Positions 8,497 to 17,661 are shown, counted from the stretch's first letter. The stretch is DNA of 35,407 bases from Candidatus Omnitrophota bacterium (GCA_016177155.1 JACOVU010000029.1:1-35407), one strand, 5' to 3'. Translations and numbers: made by a program. Notes: generated by a model from the sequence alone, not told the origin.

Positions 8497-10061
8497 GACC
8501 TCGCCTCCTTTAAAACGGCTTCGATCAAACCTGGAATGGTAGACACTTTTGCTTCTCGATCCACTTTTGCTCCAAACGCCAGAATGGTCTTCGAAGTAAC
8601 AGGCCCGATTGAGATGACCTTTGCTTCAATATGGCGTCCGTTCTTAAGCGCCTCAAAAAAATGCTGCGCGGTAGACGAGCTTGTGAAGGTGACATAATCA
8701 ATCGGGTATTGACGCACCAATTCCGCCACTCGGTGTTCGAGACCTGCTGGTTTTTCCGTCCGATAAACTGAAATTTCGGTCACTTGAGCGCCTAATTTCT
8801 TGAGTGAACGATTTAGAAAATCGGGTGCAATATTGGTCCTTAAAAGTAAAAACTTCTTTCGAGCGATCTTTAGTCCTTGAAAAGCGCGCACGAGACCTTC
8901 TGTGGTAAATACTTTTGGCACAAGATCTGGCTCGATCGAGAATGCATTCAGCTTTGCTTTTGTTCCTGGTCCCACCGCGGCAATCTTTAAGGAACTCAAA
9001 GTTCGGGTATCTTTCCCAAGTTCGCGAAATCGCTTAAAGAAAGCTTCCACACCATTTTCACTGGTGAATACAAGCCAATAATATTTCCGAATATTTTTAA
9101 CGGCTCGGTCCAAAGAGTGAAAATCGCGAATGGGGCTGACTTCAATGGTAGGAAGTTCCAAGACGCGCGCACCCAGGTTTTCTAATTCATCAGCAAGCTC
9201 GGAAGCTTGTTTTCGTGAACGGGTGACTAAAATCGTTTTTCCAAAAAGAGGTTTTTCCTCTCCGCCAGAATTCGGACGGATCCGTCCTTCGGCGGAAAAC
9301 CAGGCGAGTTTTCGACGCAAACGGTTCACTTCTCCAATTACGGTAATGGCGGGCGCTTGAAGTTTGGCTTCTTCTACTTTTTGAACAATGGTTGCGAGCG
9401 TGCCCGTCACAGTTCTCTGTTCCCCCGTTGTTCCCCACCGAATGACTGAAACGGGAGTTTTCCGTTTTCTTCCGTAACGAATCAACAAATCCACCACTTG
9501 GGGAAGTGCCTTCACCCCCATATAAAGCACGAGTGTTCCCTTGAGTTTCGCAAGGGCGTTCCAATTTAAATCTGAACCTTTTTTCGAAGGATCTTCGTGG
9601 GCTGTAATCAAAGTGACTTCGGAAGCAAGTTTGCGATGCGTCACTGGAATCCCCGCATAAGCAGGTGCTGCGATCCCTGCCGTAATGCCGGGGGAAATTT
9701 CAAAAGGAACTCGGTGGCGGGCGAGCCAAAGCGCTTCTTCTCCTCCTCTGCCAAAGACAAAGGGATCTCCCCCTTTCAAGCGAACGACACGCTTGCCTTC
9801 ACGTGCTAGCTTAACGAGCAAGGATTCAATCGACTTTTGCGGAGTCGAATCGGGATCACCGCCTTTTTTTCCAACATAAATCTGCTCGGCGTGCTCTGCA
9901 TGTCTTAAAATTTTTGGATGAACGAGATAATCATAGACCACCGCATCTGCTTCTTCGAGCACCTCTTTGGCGCGAAGCGTAAGCAGTTTCGGATCACCAG
10001 GGCCTGCGCCCACGATCGAAACAAAACCCTTTTTTTTCTGCAATCTACCTTTTTTCGCCAT
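8493..10061 (-). CDS. cobA-hemD: Fused uroporphyrinogen-III C-methyltransferase / uroporphyrinogen-III synthase
   Basis: 522 residues, two enzymes in one chain. The N-terminal SAM-dependent methyltransferase (about 13-250) has VSIVGAGPGDPKLLTLRA, VVRLKGGDPFVFGRGGEE and PGITAGIAAPAYAGIPVTHR, all typical of CobA/SUMT making precorrin-2. The C-terminal HemD half begins about residue 272 at GKTILVTRSRKQASELADEL and contains the weakly conserved FTSENGVEAFF and FTSSSTAQHFF segments. Linking ring closure to methylation at the haem/sirohaem-B12 branch point is common in clostridia and deltaproteobacteria. The start overlaps hemC by 17 nt. Confidence 0.96.
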   Translation of the reverse strand: MAKKGRLQKKKGFVSIVGAGPGDPKLLTLRAKEVLEEADAVVYDYLVHPKILRHAEHAEQIYVGKKGGDPDSTPQKSIESLLVKLAREGKRVVRLKGGDPFVFGRGGEEALWLARHRVPFEISPGITAGIAAPAYAGIPVTHRKLASEVTLITAHEDPSKKGSDLNWNALAKLKGTLVLYMGVKALPQVVDLLIRYGRKRKTPVSVIRWGTTGEQRTVTGTLATIVQKVEEAKLQAPAITVIGEVNRLRRKLAWFSAEGRIRPNSGGEEKPLFGKTILVTRSRKQASELADELENLGARVLELPTIEVSPIRDFHSLDRAVKNIRKYYWLVFTSENGVEAFFKRFRELGKDTRTLSSLKIAAVGPGTKAKLNAFSIEPDLVPKVFTTEGLVRAFQGLKIARKKFLLLRTNIAPDFLNRSLKKLGAQVTEISVYRTEKPAGLEHRVAELVRQYPIDYVTFTSSSTAQHFFEALKNGRHIEAKVISIGPVTSKTILAFGAKVDREAKVSTIPGLIEAVLKEARS

Positions 10062-10977
10062 TTCGAATCTCTTGTAAAATTCGAGCTCCGCCCTGTTCTA
10101 AAAGCTTCTCGGCAAGTTCTTTTCCAAGTGCTTCACCTGTTAAAAGAGCGCCTGAAACGGAGCTTCTCACTTCTTGAGTACCCCGCCACGAAAAAATCCC
10201 GCCTTTGACGGTGATCACATCACCAACAACGTTGGTAGCGACTCCCACAGGTAACTGACAACCGCCTTGAAGACGCCTCAAGAAACTTCTCTCGGCCAAA
10301 ATTCTCAAGTAAGAAAGTCTATGATTTAAAGGCGCTACCAGATTCTCGATCTCCGTATCTCCTTTTCGAATCTGGATCGCGAGCGCGCCTTGTCCTGCTT
10401 GGGGCAAACACCTATCTTCATCAAAAATCTCACTCACGTAATCTGAAAGACCGAGACGCTTGAGCCCTGCAAAAGCAAGGACCATTCCGTCCAATTCCCC
10501 GCCCTCGATTTTGCGAAGGCGCGTATCCACATTTCCGCGCATTTCGCACAAAACAAGGTCAGACCTCATCCGCTTCAGCTGTGCGATTCGACGAAGCGAG
10601 CTCGTTCCAATTTGAGCGCCTTGAGAAAGTTCGCTCAGCTTTTTCCTTCCGCGTGAAACAAGACAATCTCTCGGATCTTCACGCTCTAAAACTGCTCCCA
10701 ATTGCAAACCCTTCGGCAGTTCCGTTGCCAGATCCTTTGCGCTATGAACCGCTAAATCCACATCCCTTTGAAGAAGTGTCTGTTCAATCTCACGGGTAAA
10801 AATACCCGGCCCGAGTTCGCCAAAACGAGCGTGTTTTACTTGATCGCCCGTCGTCCGAATCTTCACCAATTCAAATTCAAGGGAGGGAAAGAGCAACTTA
10901 AGTTTCGCTTGGACCAACCCAGTTTGATAAAGTGCAAGCTTACTTCCGCGCGTTCCAATCCTAATGAGGGAGCGCAT
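10045..10977 (-). CDS. hemC: Porphobilinogen deaminase (hydroxymethylbilane synthase)
   Basis: Polymerises four porphobilinogens into hydroxymethylbilane. 310 residues. It begins with IRIGTRGSKLALYQ, contains DLAVHSAKDL and GTSSLRRIAQL, and carries the cofactor-attachment cysteine C240 in RLQGGCQLPVG. It overlaps hemA upstream and cobA-hemD downstream by 17 nt each, so the three are translationally coupled. The start is an ATG; an extension is ruled out by the family N-terminus. Confidence 0.97.
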   Translation of the reverse strand: MRSLIRIGTRGSKLALYQTGLVQAKLKLLFPSLEFELVKIRTTGDQVKHARFGELGPGIFTREIEQTLLQRDVDLAVHSAKDLATELPKGLQLGAVLEREDPRDCLVSRGRKKLSELSQGAQIGTSSLRRIAQLKRMRSDLVLCEMRGNVDTRLRKIEGGELDGMVLAFAGLKRLGLSDYVSEIFDEDRCLPQAGQGALAIQIRKGDTEIENLVAPLNHRLSYLRILAERSFLRRLQGGCQLPVGVATNVVGDVITVKGGIFSWRGTQEVRSSVSGALLTGEALGKELAEKLLEQGGARILQEIRNGEKR

Positions 10978-12265
10978 CCTGTGCCGAAGATTCCTTCTCT
11001 TTCGTCTGAGAGGGTTTTCGTTCCTCCAAACGAAAGAGTGAATGAAGGGTTTCTAAATAACGTTCCATACCGCCAACTTTTGCAGATTCTTTCAATTTCT
11101 CGACGGGCGTATGGAGGAGACTCGCTTTAATTTTTTGAACCAAGCTCTTCAGCTCTTTTTCCCTACCTTTGAATTTAGGGGCTACTTTGGTTACCTCGGT
11201 TTCAACAATTTCATCAAAGTAAGCCGTTAATCTTTGAATCACTGGCCCAGCCTCCAAAAATTCATACCATTGGTCGAAGGATTCAAGCTCTCTTTCAATC
11301 ATGACCTCGCATTTGGAGATTTCTTTCTTCCTGAGCCTCAAGTTGGATTCGGAAACCGTTTTCAGATCGTCGATATCGTAAAGGTAAACGTCGTCGATCT
11401 CACCCACGCGGGATTCAACATCTCTCGGAACAGCAATATCAATAAAGAAAAGTGGCTTGTGGCGGCGTTCATTCATGACTGCTTTCACATCTTCATACTT
11501 GACAATCGCGTGAGGTGCGGCTGTTGAGGAAATCACGATATCGCTCGTCCGAATGGCTCTCAGCCAAGCATCAAATCCAATCGGTTTTGCCCCGTACCTC
11601 TGAGAAAGTTCGAGGGCGCGTTCATAAGTGCGGCTTGCCACCGTAATCTCGCCCGCGCCTGCTTTCACCAAATGTTTCATGGTCAGCTCGCTCATCTTTC
11701 CTGTTCCAAGAATCAAGACGCGTTCGCCTGTCAATTTTCCAAAAATTTTTTCAGCTAGTTCGACCGCGATGGAAGAAACGCTCACCGCCCCCTTACTAAT
11801 CTTCGTTTCCGTGCGAACTTTTTTACCGACGCGGAGTGCTCGTTCCACCAACTGGTATAGAATGGAATCGAGTGACTTCAGTTCATTGGCCATTTTGAAT
11901 GCATTGCGCACTTGCCCATAAATTTCATTTTCACCCACCACCAGTGAATCAAGCCCGCTCGCCACACGGAATAAGTGTCGCGCCGCCTCCCGTCCATGCA
12001 ATTGATAAAGATACTGACGGTAGGTACAACCCTCCAAACCATGGAAATCACTTAGGAAATGAATGAGGCTTTCCTCTACGCCCGAAAAACCCCGCCCATA
12101 AAGTTCAACCCGGTTGCAAGTAGACAAAACAAACCACTCGCGAAGACCTTCGAGGTCGCCCATCTTGACCAAGGCATCCGACAGTGCAGATTCCGAAAAG
12201 GCAATTTTCTCACGTATCTCTACAGGACAACTTTTGTGATTAAGACCCACACACACTAAATCCAT
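10961..12265 (-). CDS. hemA: Glutamyl-tRNA reductase
   Basis: NADPH-dependent reduction of glutamyl-tRNA to glutamate-1-semialdehyde, the first committed step of C5-pathway tetrapyrrole synthesis. 434 residues. Catalytic C50 lies in VLSTCNRVELYG. The NADPH-binding domain shows RVLILGTGKMSELTMKHL, and the C-terminal helical dimerisation domain is present. The start is 3 nt after the ccsA/hemX-like gene, an arrangement that matches Bacillus hemAX and many deltaproteobacterial loci. Likely regulated at protein level by haem, as known for the family. Confidence 0.97.
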   Translation of the reverse strand: MDLVCVGLNHKSCPVEIREKIAFSESALSDALVKMGDLEGLREWFVLSTCNRVELYGRGFSGVEESLIHFLSDFHGLEGCTYRQYLYQLHGREAARHLFRVASGLDSLVVGENEIYGQVRNAFKMANELKSLDSILYQLVERALRVGKKVRTETKISKGAVSVSSIAVELAEKIFGKLTGERVLILGTGKMSELTMKHLVKAGAGEITVASRTYERALELSQRYGAKPIGFDAWLRAIRTSDIVISSTAAPHAIVKYEDVKAVMNERRHKPLFFIDIAVPRDVESRVGEIDDVYLYDIDDLKTVSESNLRLRKKEISKCEVMIERELESFDQWYEFLEAGPVIQRLTAYFDEIVETEVTKVAPKFKGREKELKSLVQKIKASLLHTPVEKLKESAKVGGMERYLETLHSLFRLEERKPSQTKEKESSAQDALPH

Positions 12266-12268
12266 AAA

Positions 12269-13114
12269 TCAGCGCACTCCCGCATGAAGACCCGTATGAA
12301 ATAAACTCGTACCCAAAAAGGTAAAAAGGACCAAAACAAAAGCACCCAGGGACATCAACACAATACGTTTTCCTTTGATTTGAAGAACCTCGTGCAAATA
12401 AATGATGACAAGATAAACTGCCCAGGTCAAGAAACTTGCAAAAGACTTGGGCTCTTTTAAGATAAAACTTCCGAAAGCCGTTTTAGCCCAAAGTGCTCCG
12501 CTCAAGATGGCAAATCCCAATAAAATGACACCCCATTGAATGGTTCGGAACGCAAGCCGCTCCAAATCTTCGAGTGGGGGAAGTCGATGATAAAAGGTGC
12601 TCGAAGTTTTCTCTTTCAACGCTCGATTCAACACCAAATAAAAGAGAGCGGCAATAAAGGAAAGCGCAAAACTTGCATATCCAAAAAAGGCGGAAAGAAT
12701 GTGGATCAAGAAATAGCCGTCGTGGAAATGCTTAAAAAGCTCTTCATTGGGATGAAAAGGAAAAAAGACGGGGATTAAAAACAGAATCAGGACAGGCGTT
12801 AAAATCACGCCGAAGGTTTCCGTGCGCATTTGCCTGAGAAGAATCAGATAAACGAACGCAAGCGACCAAGCAAAAAACCCGGACGCCTCTCCCAGGGTGG
12901 TGACGGGCAGGTGAAATTCATTTGTCACGGACCGCGAGACTGAGAACGTCTCAGCGAAAATCAGAAGCGTATGAATCAAAAATCCAAGCTCGACAAAGCG
13001 CGCTGCCCAAATCACTCGCTTCTCGATAACGTTCAAAAACTCACTGGCAAAAAGAATAAACGCAATCGCATACGCACCGATCGCAAACAAGAGTAACCAA
13101 TAAACAAGATTCAT
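12269..13114 (-). CDS. CcsA/HemX-family integral membrane protein
   Basis: 281 residues with about eight predicted membrane helices (roughly 4-26, 40-60, 76-95, 101-118, 130-163, 190-214, 224-243, 250-273). The conserved C-terminal part includes GALWAKTAFGSFILKEPK and TSLFHTGLH, with histidines that could contact haem. The family includes HemX, which affects HemA levels in Bacillus, and CcsA/ResC haem exporters of cytochrome c maturation. Position directly before hemA favours HemX, but sequence alone cannot choose. The stop is only 3 nt from the hemA start. Confidence 0.85.
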   Translation of the reverse strand: MNLVYWLLLFAIGAYAIAFILFASEFLNVIEKRVIWAARFVELGFLIHTLLIFAETFSVSRSVTNEFHLPVTTLGEASGFFAWSLAFVYLILLRQMRTETFGVILTPVLILFLIPVFFPFHPNEELFKHFHDGYFLIHILSAFFGYASFALSFIAALFYLVLNRALKEKTSSTFYHRLPPLEDLERLAFRTIQWGVILLGFAILSGALWAKTAFGSFILKEPKSFASFLTWAVYLVIIYLHEVLQIKGKRIVLMSLGAFVLVLFTFLGTSLFHTGLHAGVR

Positions 13115-13116
13115 TT

Positions 13117-13698
13117 CTATTTCCCCGTTTCAAGCAATTTAAATTCTGATGCCACTACTTTTTTAAAATGATTGCGGCGCGCCTCGGGAGCGTTTAAGGA
13201 TTGTTTGGTCTTCATGCGATCCTTGGACAATTTTTGTACCAAAGCAGAATATTTTGAACCAAATTCCTTTTCTAGTTTTTTCCGAAGCGTCTTGGCCAAA
13301 AGAGGACTTGCCCCTCCTGTTGAAATCGCGATTTGAAGTTTCCCGCGCTGAATGATCGACGGCACAATAAAAGTCGAATGCGTTGGATCATCTACCACAT
13401 TCACAAAAATCCCTTTTTTCTCGCACCATTCAAAAATAGTTCGGTTGAGCGCCTCATCTGAAGTTGCTGCCACCACAAGCTCAGGATTTTCTCCTTGCGG
13501 GATCTGAGATCCAAACCGAATATCGATTTTATTCGCCCGAGCAAACCGCTTAAAAGCCTTTGAACAATCATGGCTGATCACCAAAAGTTTTGCCCCTGCT
13601 TTGATCAGCGTCCGCGCCTTCCGAAGAGCCACGCCACCTCCTCCGAAAAGGAGCACTTTCTTTCCCTGAAGTTTAAGAAAAGCAGGATAGTATTTCAT
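13117..13698 (-). CDS. Precorrin-2 dehydrogenase / sirohydrochlorin ferrochelatase (Met8/CysG-N type)
   Basis: 193 residues from the ATG at 13698. It starts MKYYPAFLKLQGKKVLLFGG, with the NAD-binding glycine loop GGGGVALRKART, then DDPTHSTFIVPSIIQRG and ISTGGASPLLAKTLRKKLE, which are characteristic of the CysG N-terminal domain. It oxidises precorrin-2 and may insert iron to make sirohaem. The methyltransferase half is supplied by cobA-hemD in the same operon. The frame is open up to 13755, but that part is the inverted-repeat element; the start codon is the ATG adjoining the right arm GTGGTGGGGG. Confidence 0.93.
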   Translation of the reverse strand: MKYYPAFLKLQGKKVLLFGGGGVALRKARTLIKAGAKLLVISHDCSKAFKRFARANKIDIRFGSQIPQGENPELVVAATSDEALNRTIFEWCEKKGIFVNVVDDPTHSTFIVPSIIQRGKLQIAISTGGASPLLAKTLRKKLEKEFGSKYSALVQKLSKDRMKTKQSLNAPEARRNHFKKVVASEFKLLETGK

Positions 13699-13803
13699 CC
13701 CCCACCACTTTCCAAAAATAAATCTGACAGCAATGCCGTCGTTATTGATGGACAATAAACATTATATTCGTAGTTCAATGCGTAGTATAAAAAGTGGTGG
13801 GGG
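13699..13803. repeat. ATGA-junction inverted-repeat element, copy 1
   Basis: CCCCCACCACTTT at 13699-13711 and its exact complement at 13791-13803, 79 nt apart. On the transcribed strand the upstream gene ends ATA TGA directly before the left arm, and the downstream gene starts ATG AAA directly after the right arm. The element is thus flanked by ATGA on both sides. The interior can form small hairpins (TATTG/CAATA; GACGGC/GCTGTC) and shows no similarity to the other copies. Confidence 0.9.
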
Positions 13804-13804
13804 A

Positions 13805-15226
13805 TCATATAAATTTAAGACGGTTCCTCTCTAAGAATTCCTCAAACTCATTTTCCAACGTGAACTTTGGAATCACCCGCAACCCGCTCAACTCTTCCGC
13901 CGCTTCGATCGTTTCCTGATCCACAGGATCAACCATGGCAAGCTCCAGTGCATCATCTTTGATCGTGATCGGAACAACCCGATGATCGCGCACAAACTCC
14001 TCAGTTAAAATGCGGGCGAGGTCTTCGGTTAAAATATGGTTCTTAAGGCTCACATAACCCACTGAGAATTTCGACTCAAGCAGCTTCCCGACTTCACTGC
14101 TCGAAACCGCATTCATCCGAATCAGAACTTGACCGATTCTCTCCCCGGTTTCGACATGACGTTTGACTGCTTGATTGAGTTCTATTTCCGTAATGAGCCC
14201 TGCATCAAGCAACAACTGCCCAAGCGGTTTTGAGGTATCGCGCTTCTCATCGCTGGGTGAAAGCACTTCCAGGGACTCTTGAAGCGAGCTCAAGGGCATT
14301 TCTCGTCGATCGCGAAGATAATGACTTCCAGGTTGCGTCTTAAGATAAGCTTTCACTTCTGCGGCGTCACGAGCAACCTCCGCCATGCTGCGGTACGGCC
14401 GGTACAGATTCGTTACCGCTGCGATCGAAAGACTCATCAAAGGAAAAGAAACAGGAACACCGCTCCTGTTTTTCACGAGGACGGATTTACGTTTTCGGTC
14501 TGCATCCTCATAATGCGTCGGAATAATTCGGTCAAACTCTTGAAGGCAAAGTTGGGCAAAACGAGTTTCGTGATCCGTATCCGTCACCACTACAAAATCA
14601 TCACCTCCAATGTGGCCGAAAAAACTATTCCGATCCGCTTCGCTCAATTCAAGACATCTTGCAATCAATTGAGCCGTATGCCGAATCACTTGATCTCCCC
14701 GTTCAAATCCATATCGATCATTAAAAGATTTAAAGTGGTTGATATCCATATAACAAACCGAGAAAAGTTCACTTCGATCAATGCGTTTTCGAATGTTTTC
14801 TTCAATCGCAATACTACCGGGCAGGTTGGTAAGCGGATTCGCCTGAAGCCGTTCGCGGGCGCGGGTGAGATTGAGTTCAATCCGGAGTTGGAGCGAAAAG
14901 GCATCAAAGGGTTTAATCAAAAAATCGTCAAACCCGCGGTCGCGGCTCAAAACGAGCTCTCTGACTTCATTCTCCTCGGCCAACAACATAATCGGAACGC
15001 CCAGGCCGGTAATGCTCTGCTTCATTTTTTTGGCGAGGTTCACCCCATCCACCTCTTCCATCGTCGTACCCATTAAGACGAGATCGAAGCGAACCTTTTG
15101 AACCAAGCGAATCGCCTCATCGCTATGGGTGGCAATAAATACATCATAATTTCGAGCCAGAAGTCTCGCCTCTAGAAGAGCGAGCGTATCTGAATCTTTC
15201 TCTGCAATTAAAATTTTGTAACTCAT
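13805..15226 (-). CDS. Pseudo-receiver-GGDEF-MshEN protein
   Basis: 473 residues. The N-terminal receiver-like domain keeps AEKDSD and the lysine in FLIKPFD, but the phospho-acceptor aspartate is replaced by G53 (LVLMGTTMEEVDG), so phosphorylation there is unlikely. The GGDEF domain keeps YMDINHFKSFND and GGDDF (207-211), probably an active cyclase, but lacks the RxxD site at the expected place. The C-terminus (about 333-473) has two tandem motifs, PLGQLLLDAGLITEIELNQA and IGQVLIRMNAVSSSEVGKLL. These match MshEN/T2SSE_N domains, a c-di-GMP-binding module of secretion and pilus ATPases. Its place in the haem operon, between two ATGA elements, is unexplained. Confidence 0.88.
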   Translation of the reverse strand: MSYKILIAEKDSDTLALLEARLLARNYDVFIATHSDEAIRLVQKVRFDLVLMGTTMEEVDGVNLAKKMKQSITGLGVPIMLLAEENEVRELVLSRDRGFDDFLIKPFDAFSLQLRIELNLTRARERLQANPLTNLPGSIAIEENIRKRIDRSELFSVCYMDINHFKSFNDRYGFERGDQVIRHTAQLIARCLELSEADRNSFFGHIGGDDFVVVTDTDHETRFAQLCLQEFDRIIPTHYEDADRKRKSVLVKNRSGVPVSFPLMSLSIAAVTNLYRPYRSMAEVARDAAEVKAYLKTQPGSHYLRDRREMPLSSLQESLEVLSPSDEKRDTSKPLGQLLLDAGLITEIELNQAVKRHVETGERIGQVLIRMNAVSSSEVGKLLESKFSVGYVSLKNHILTEDLARILTEEFVRDHRVVPITIKDDALELAMVDPVDQETIEAAEELSGLRVIPKFTLENEFEEFLERNRLKFI

Positions 15227-15302
15227 CCCCCACCACTTTTCCTGATTAACTTTTCCAATCTAATCTTAGATCCGCTCACCAAATTGCAAAAAGTGGTGGG
15301 GG
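15227..15302. repeat. ATGA-junction inverted-repeat element, copy 2
   Basis: CCCCCACCACTTT at 15227-15239 and its exact complement at 15290-15302, 50 nt apart. The interior contains the perfect hairpin ATCTAA/TTAGAT. The panB stop (GGA TGA) lies directly before the left arm on the transcribed strand and the ATGAGTTAC start of the GGDEF-MshEN gene directly after the right arm, giving ATGA on both sides. Confidence 0.9.
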
Positions 15303-15303
15303 A

Positions 15304-16101
15304 TCATCCCTTAAAACTCTCCTTCGATGAAGGAAAATGCTTTGAAAGTACATCTTTGCGATACTCGAGGACAGCTTTCCGAACAGCTTCACTCAAGTAA
15401 GCATATTGCCTGACAAACCGCGGTTTCACTTGAGATTCAAAACCAAGCATGTCATGAAGAACCAGGACTTGACCGTCTGTACTTGGCCCAGCTCCAATCC
15501 CGATCGTTGGAATCCTGAGTCCTTTCGTAATCCGCTTCGCCAGTGAATTTGGAACACATTCTAAGACAATCGAAAAAACACCCGCTCGCTCAAGCATCTT
15601 TGCGTCTTCGAAAATCCGCTCTGCTTCTTCTTCGGTCTTTCCCTGCACTTTATAGCCGCCGAGTTCGCGGACCGACTGTGGAAGCATGCCTAAATGCCCC
15701 ATCACGGGGACTCCAGCGCGAAGAATCGCCTGTACTTGCTTTAAAACTTTCTTGCCGCCTTCTAATTTCACTGCCTGAGCGCCCGCTTTTTTAAATTGCT
15801 TGGCGTTTGCCACTGCTACTTTCACATTGGAATAAGACCGGTACGGCATATCAACGACCAGAAAAGAACGGTGAACCGCACGGCGTGCTGCCTTCAAATG
15901 ATGGAGCATCTCTTCCATCGTAACGGGAAGTGTAGTCTCATAACCTAAAACTACCATCCCGAGCGAATCCCCAACGAGAACAATATCCACTCCCGCTTCG
16001 TCAACAATCTTGGCAAAGGGAAAATCATAGGCAGTTAAAACTGTGATTTTCCGCCGCTTTCTTTTCAAACCTATGATATTCCGAACGGTCATCCGATCCA
16101 T
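15304..16101 (-). CDS. panB: 3-methyl-2-oxobutanoate hydroxymethyltransferase
   Basis: First step of pantothenate synthesis: transfers the one-carbon unit of 5,10-methylene-THF to ketoisovalerate. 265 residues. LTAYDFPFAKIVDEAG, VGDSLGMVVLGYETTLPVTM and GHLGMLPQSV cover the metal and substrate site, and IPTIGIGAGPSTDGQVLVLHD the second half. Following folD and a cyclodeaminase-like gene, it ties one-carbon supply to coenzyme A synthesis. An ATG at 16092 is a possible alternative start; neither start has a clear Shine-Dalgarno. A 35-nt gap to folD contains nothing recognisable. Confidence 0.96.
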   Translation of the reverse strand: MDRMTVRNIIGLKRKRRKITVLTAYDFPFAKIVDEAGVDIVLVGDSLGMVVLGYETTLPVTMEEMLHHLKAARRAVHRSFLVVDMPYRSYSNVKVAVANAKQFKKAGAQAVKLEGGKKVLKQVQAILRAGVPVMGHLGMLPQSVRELGGYKVQGKTEEEAERIFEDAKMLERAGVFSIVLECVPNSLAKRITKGLRIPTIGIGAGPSTDGQVLVLHDMLGFESQVKPRFVRQYAYLSEAVRKAVLEYRKDVLSKHFPSSKESFKG

Positions 16102-16136
16102 GACAGATTTCTGAAGAAACGCTTGAGGTCTCGATC

Positions 16137-17000
16137 CTACTTCTTGAGCTGGAGCGAAATGGCTTGAGCCAAATTTTCCATTAGGGTCATCGTTGTAAGC
16201 GGCCCAACGCCGCCGGGAACAGGGGTAATAAAAGCAGCCCGTTTTTTCGCCGTTTCAAAATCCACATCGCCCACCGTTTTTCCGCTCACCCGGTTAATGC
16301 CTACATCAATCACAATCGCCCCTTCTTTAATCCACGCTCCCGGAATCAGGGCAGGCTTCCCCGCCGATACCACAAGTACATCGGCGCGGCGCACATGGGA
16401 TTCGAGCATTCCTGATTTAAATGTTCCCGTGTGGCAAATGGTGCTCGTAATTTTCTTTCCGATCATGAGCAGGAATGCGGGAAGTCCCACAATTTTACTT
16501 GAACCGATGACAACCCCTTCTTTTCCAAAGAGATCAATTCCCGTTTCCTCAATAAGCCGAATGCACGAGCGAGCCGTGCACGGAGCGAGCCCTTCTTTGT
16601 GAATCACTAATTTCCCGAGGTTGCTCGTAGTCATCGCTTCCACATCTTTATCGGGATGAATCGCATCCAGCACTCGATCCACTTGAAAGGTCTTGGGAAG
16701 AGGCATTTGAACGATAATTCCATGAACTTTCGGATCGCGATTGGCGCGCTCAATTTCCCCAATGAGATCCGCCTCGCTTGCGGTCGAATCCAAGGTGGTG
16801 GTCTCGTGTTTAATCCCGACGGATTCTGCCGCGCGCCTTTGAGATTTTAAATAAAGTTCTGAGGCAGGATCTTCGCCTAACTCGATGGCGCGTAAGGTGG
16901 GCGGCATCATGAGTTGCTTTGCGTACTCCTTGATCTCACGCTCAACTTGAGTTCTGAGCTTTTCAGCGACTTTTTTACCTTCCAGGAGTTGTGCTTCCAT
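16137..17000 (-). CDS. folD: Methylenetetrahydrofolate dehydrogenase / methenyltetrahydrofolate cyclohydrolase
   Basis: Interconverts 5,10-methylene-THF, methenyl-THF and 10-formyl-THF. About 287 residues. It begins MEAQLLEGKKVAEKL, with the catalytic lysine in ELYLKSQRRAAESVG, then GIIVQMPLPK, the NADP loop VVIGSSKIVGLPA and the C-terminal PVPGGVGPLTTMTLMEN. I chose the ATG at 17000 because GGAG lies 6 nt before it; an ATG at 17012 is in frame but has its GAGG only 2 nt away. The product feeds panB downstream and purH elsewhere in the window. Confidence 0.97.
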   Translation of the reverse strand: MEAQLLEGKKVAEKLRTQVEREIKEYAKQLMMPPTLRAIELGEDPASELYLKSQRRAAESVGIKHETTTLDSTASEADLIGEIERANRDPKVHGIIVQMPLPKTFQVDRVLDAIHPDKDVEAMTTSNLGKLVIHKEGLAPCTARSCIRLIEETGIDLFGKEGVVIGSSKIVGLPAFLLMIGKKITSTICHTGTFKSGMLESHVRRADVLVVSAGKPALIPGAWIKEGAIVIDVGINRVSGKTVGDVDFETAKKRAAFITPVPGGVGPLTTMTLMENLAQAISLQLKK

Positions 17001-17016
17001 TATCTGCTCCATCGCC

Positions 17017-17607
17017 TCATTCGAATTTAGCTTTCAAGTGCTTTTCTCTTAACTTAGCGAGCGCGCCTTCGCAATGCGCGCGTTCTTTTTCATCCTTCAT
17101 GTACATAACGTTAATATTGGCAGTCGCAAGAGCGCCTTGAAAGGCCCCGTCGAGAAGCCCGCTTGCTACAACCAGATCATTTCGAATAGAACCCTTGGTG
17201 TAGGAATTGATACTGCTCAAAAATTCTTTTGCCATGACAATGAGCATCGCAAGATCGGCTTGGAGACGAAACGAATTCTTAAGTGCCGTCTCTACCTTTT
17301 GCTGGGCCTTCGCAGGATCTGAAATCTTCTTCGCTTCCGAATAGGATGTCATGACTTCCTGATAAATTTTTGGGTCTAGATCAATGACGTCAGCGGCATT
17401 TTGCTGCATTCGCTCTAGGGTCTTGACAATTTTACTTAGGCTTTCCTTCTTTTCGCCTTCCTGTCTTTTTAAAGAGATTCGCGCAACCATTAACATCAAA
17501 CTGATTCCCAAGGCGGCTGCTAAAGCGGACGTTCCTCCCCCGCCCGGGACAGGTTCTGGACTTGAGAGCTTCTTGAGATACTCCTTGATGGAAGATTCCA
17601 GATACAT
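17017..17607 (-). CDS. Cyclodeaminase/cyclohydrolase family protein (FchA-like)
   Basis: 196 residues, mostly helical, with the family hallmark SSPEPVPGGGGTSALAAALG near residues 15-34. The family covers formiminotetrahydrofolate cyclodeaminase and methenyl-THF cyclohydrolase FchA. Its place directly before folD supports a role in folate one-carbon interconversion, possibly overlapping FolD's cyclohydrolase activity. It has GAAGGA 7 nt before the ATG and is the first gene after the promoter at 17662-17690. Confidence 0.88.
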   Translation of the reverse strand: MYLESSIKEYLKKLSSPEPVPGGGGTSALAAALGISLMLMVARISLKRQEGEKKESLSKIVKTLERMQQNAADVIDLDPKIYQEVMTSYSEAKKISDPAKAQQKVETALKNSFRLQADLAMLIVMAKEFLSSINSYTKGSIRNDLVVASGLLDGAFQGALATANINVMYMKDEKERAHCEGALAKLREKHLKAKFE

Positions 17608-17661
17608 GGTTTAATCCTTCGGGGTGAGCCTTCACTCTAAACGCTTGATTTTAAAGAAGAT

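Noticed and set aside
13699-15302. The ATGA elements read as rho-independent terminators
   Set aside because: Long G/C arms pair well, but no T-run follows and the downstream gene starts directly after the arm, which would be a poor site for termination inside operons.
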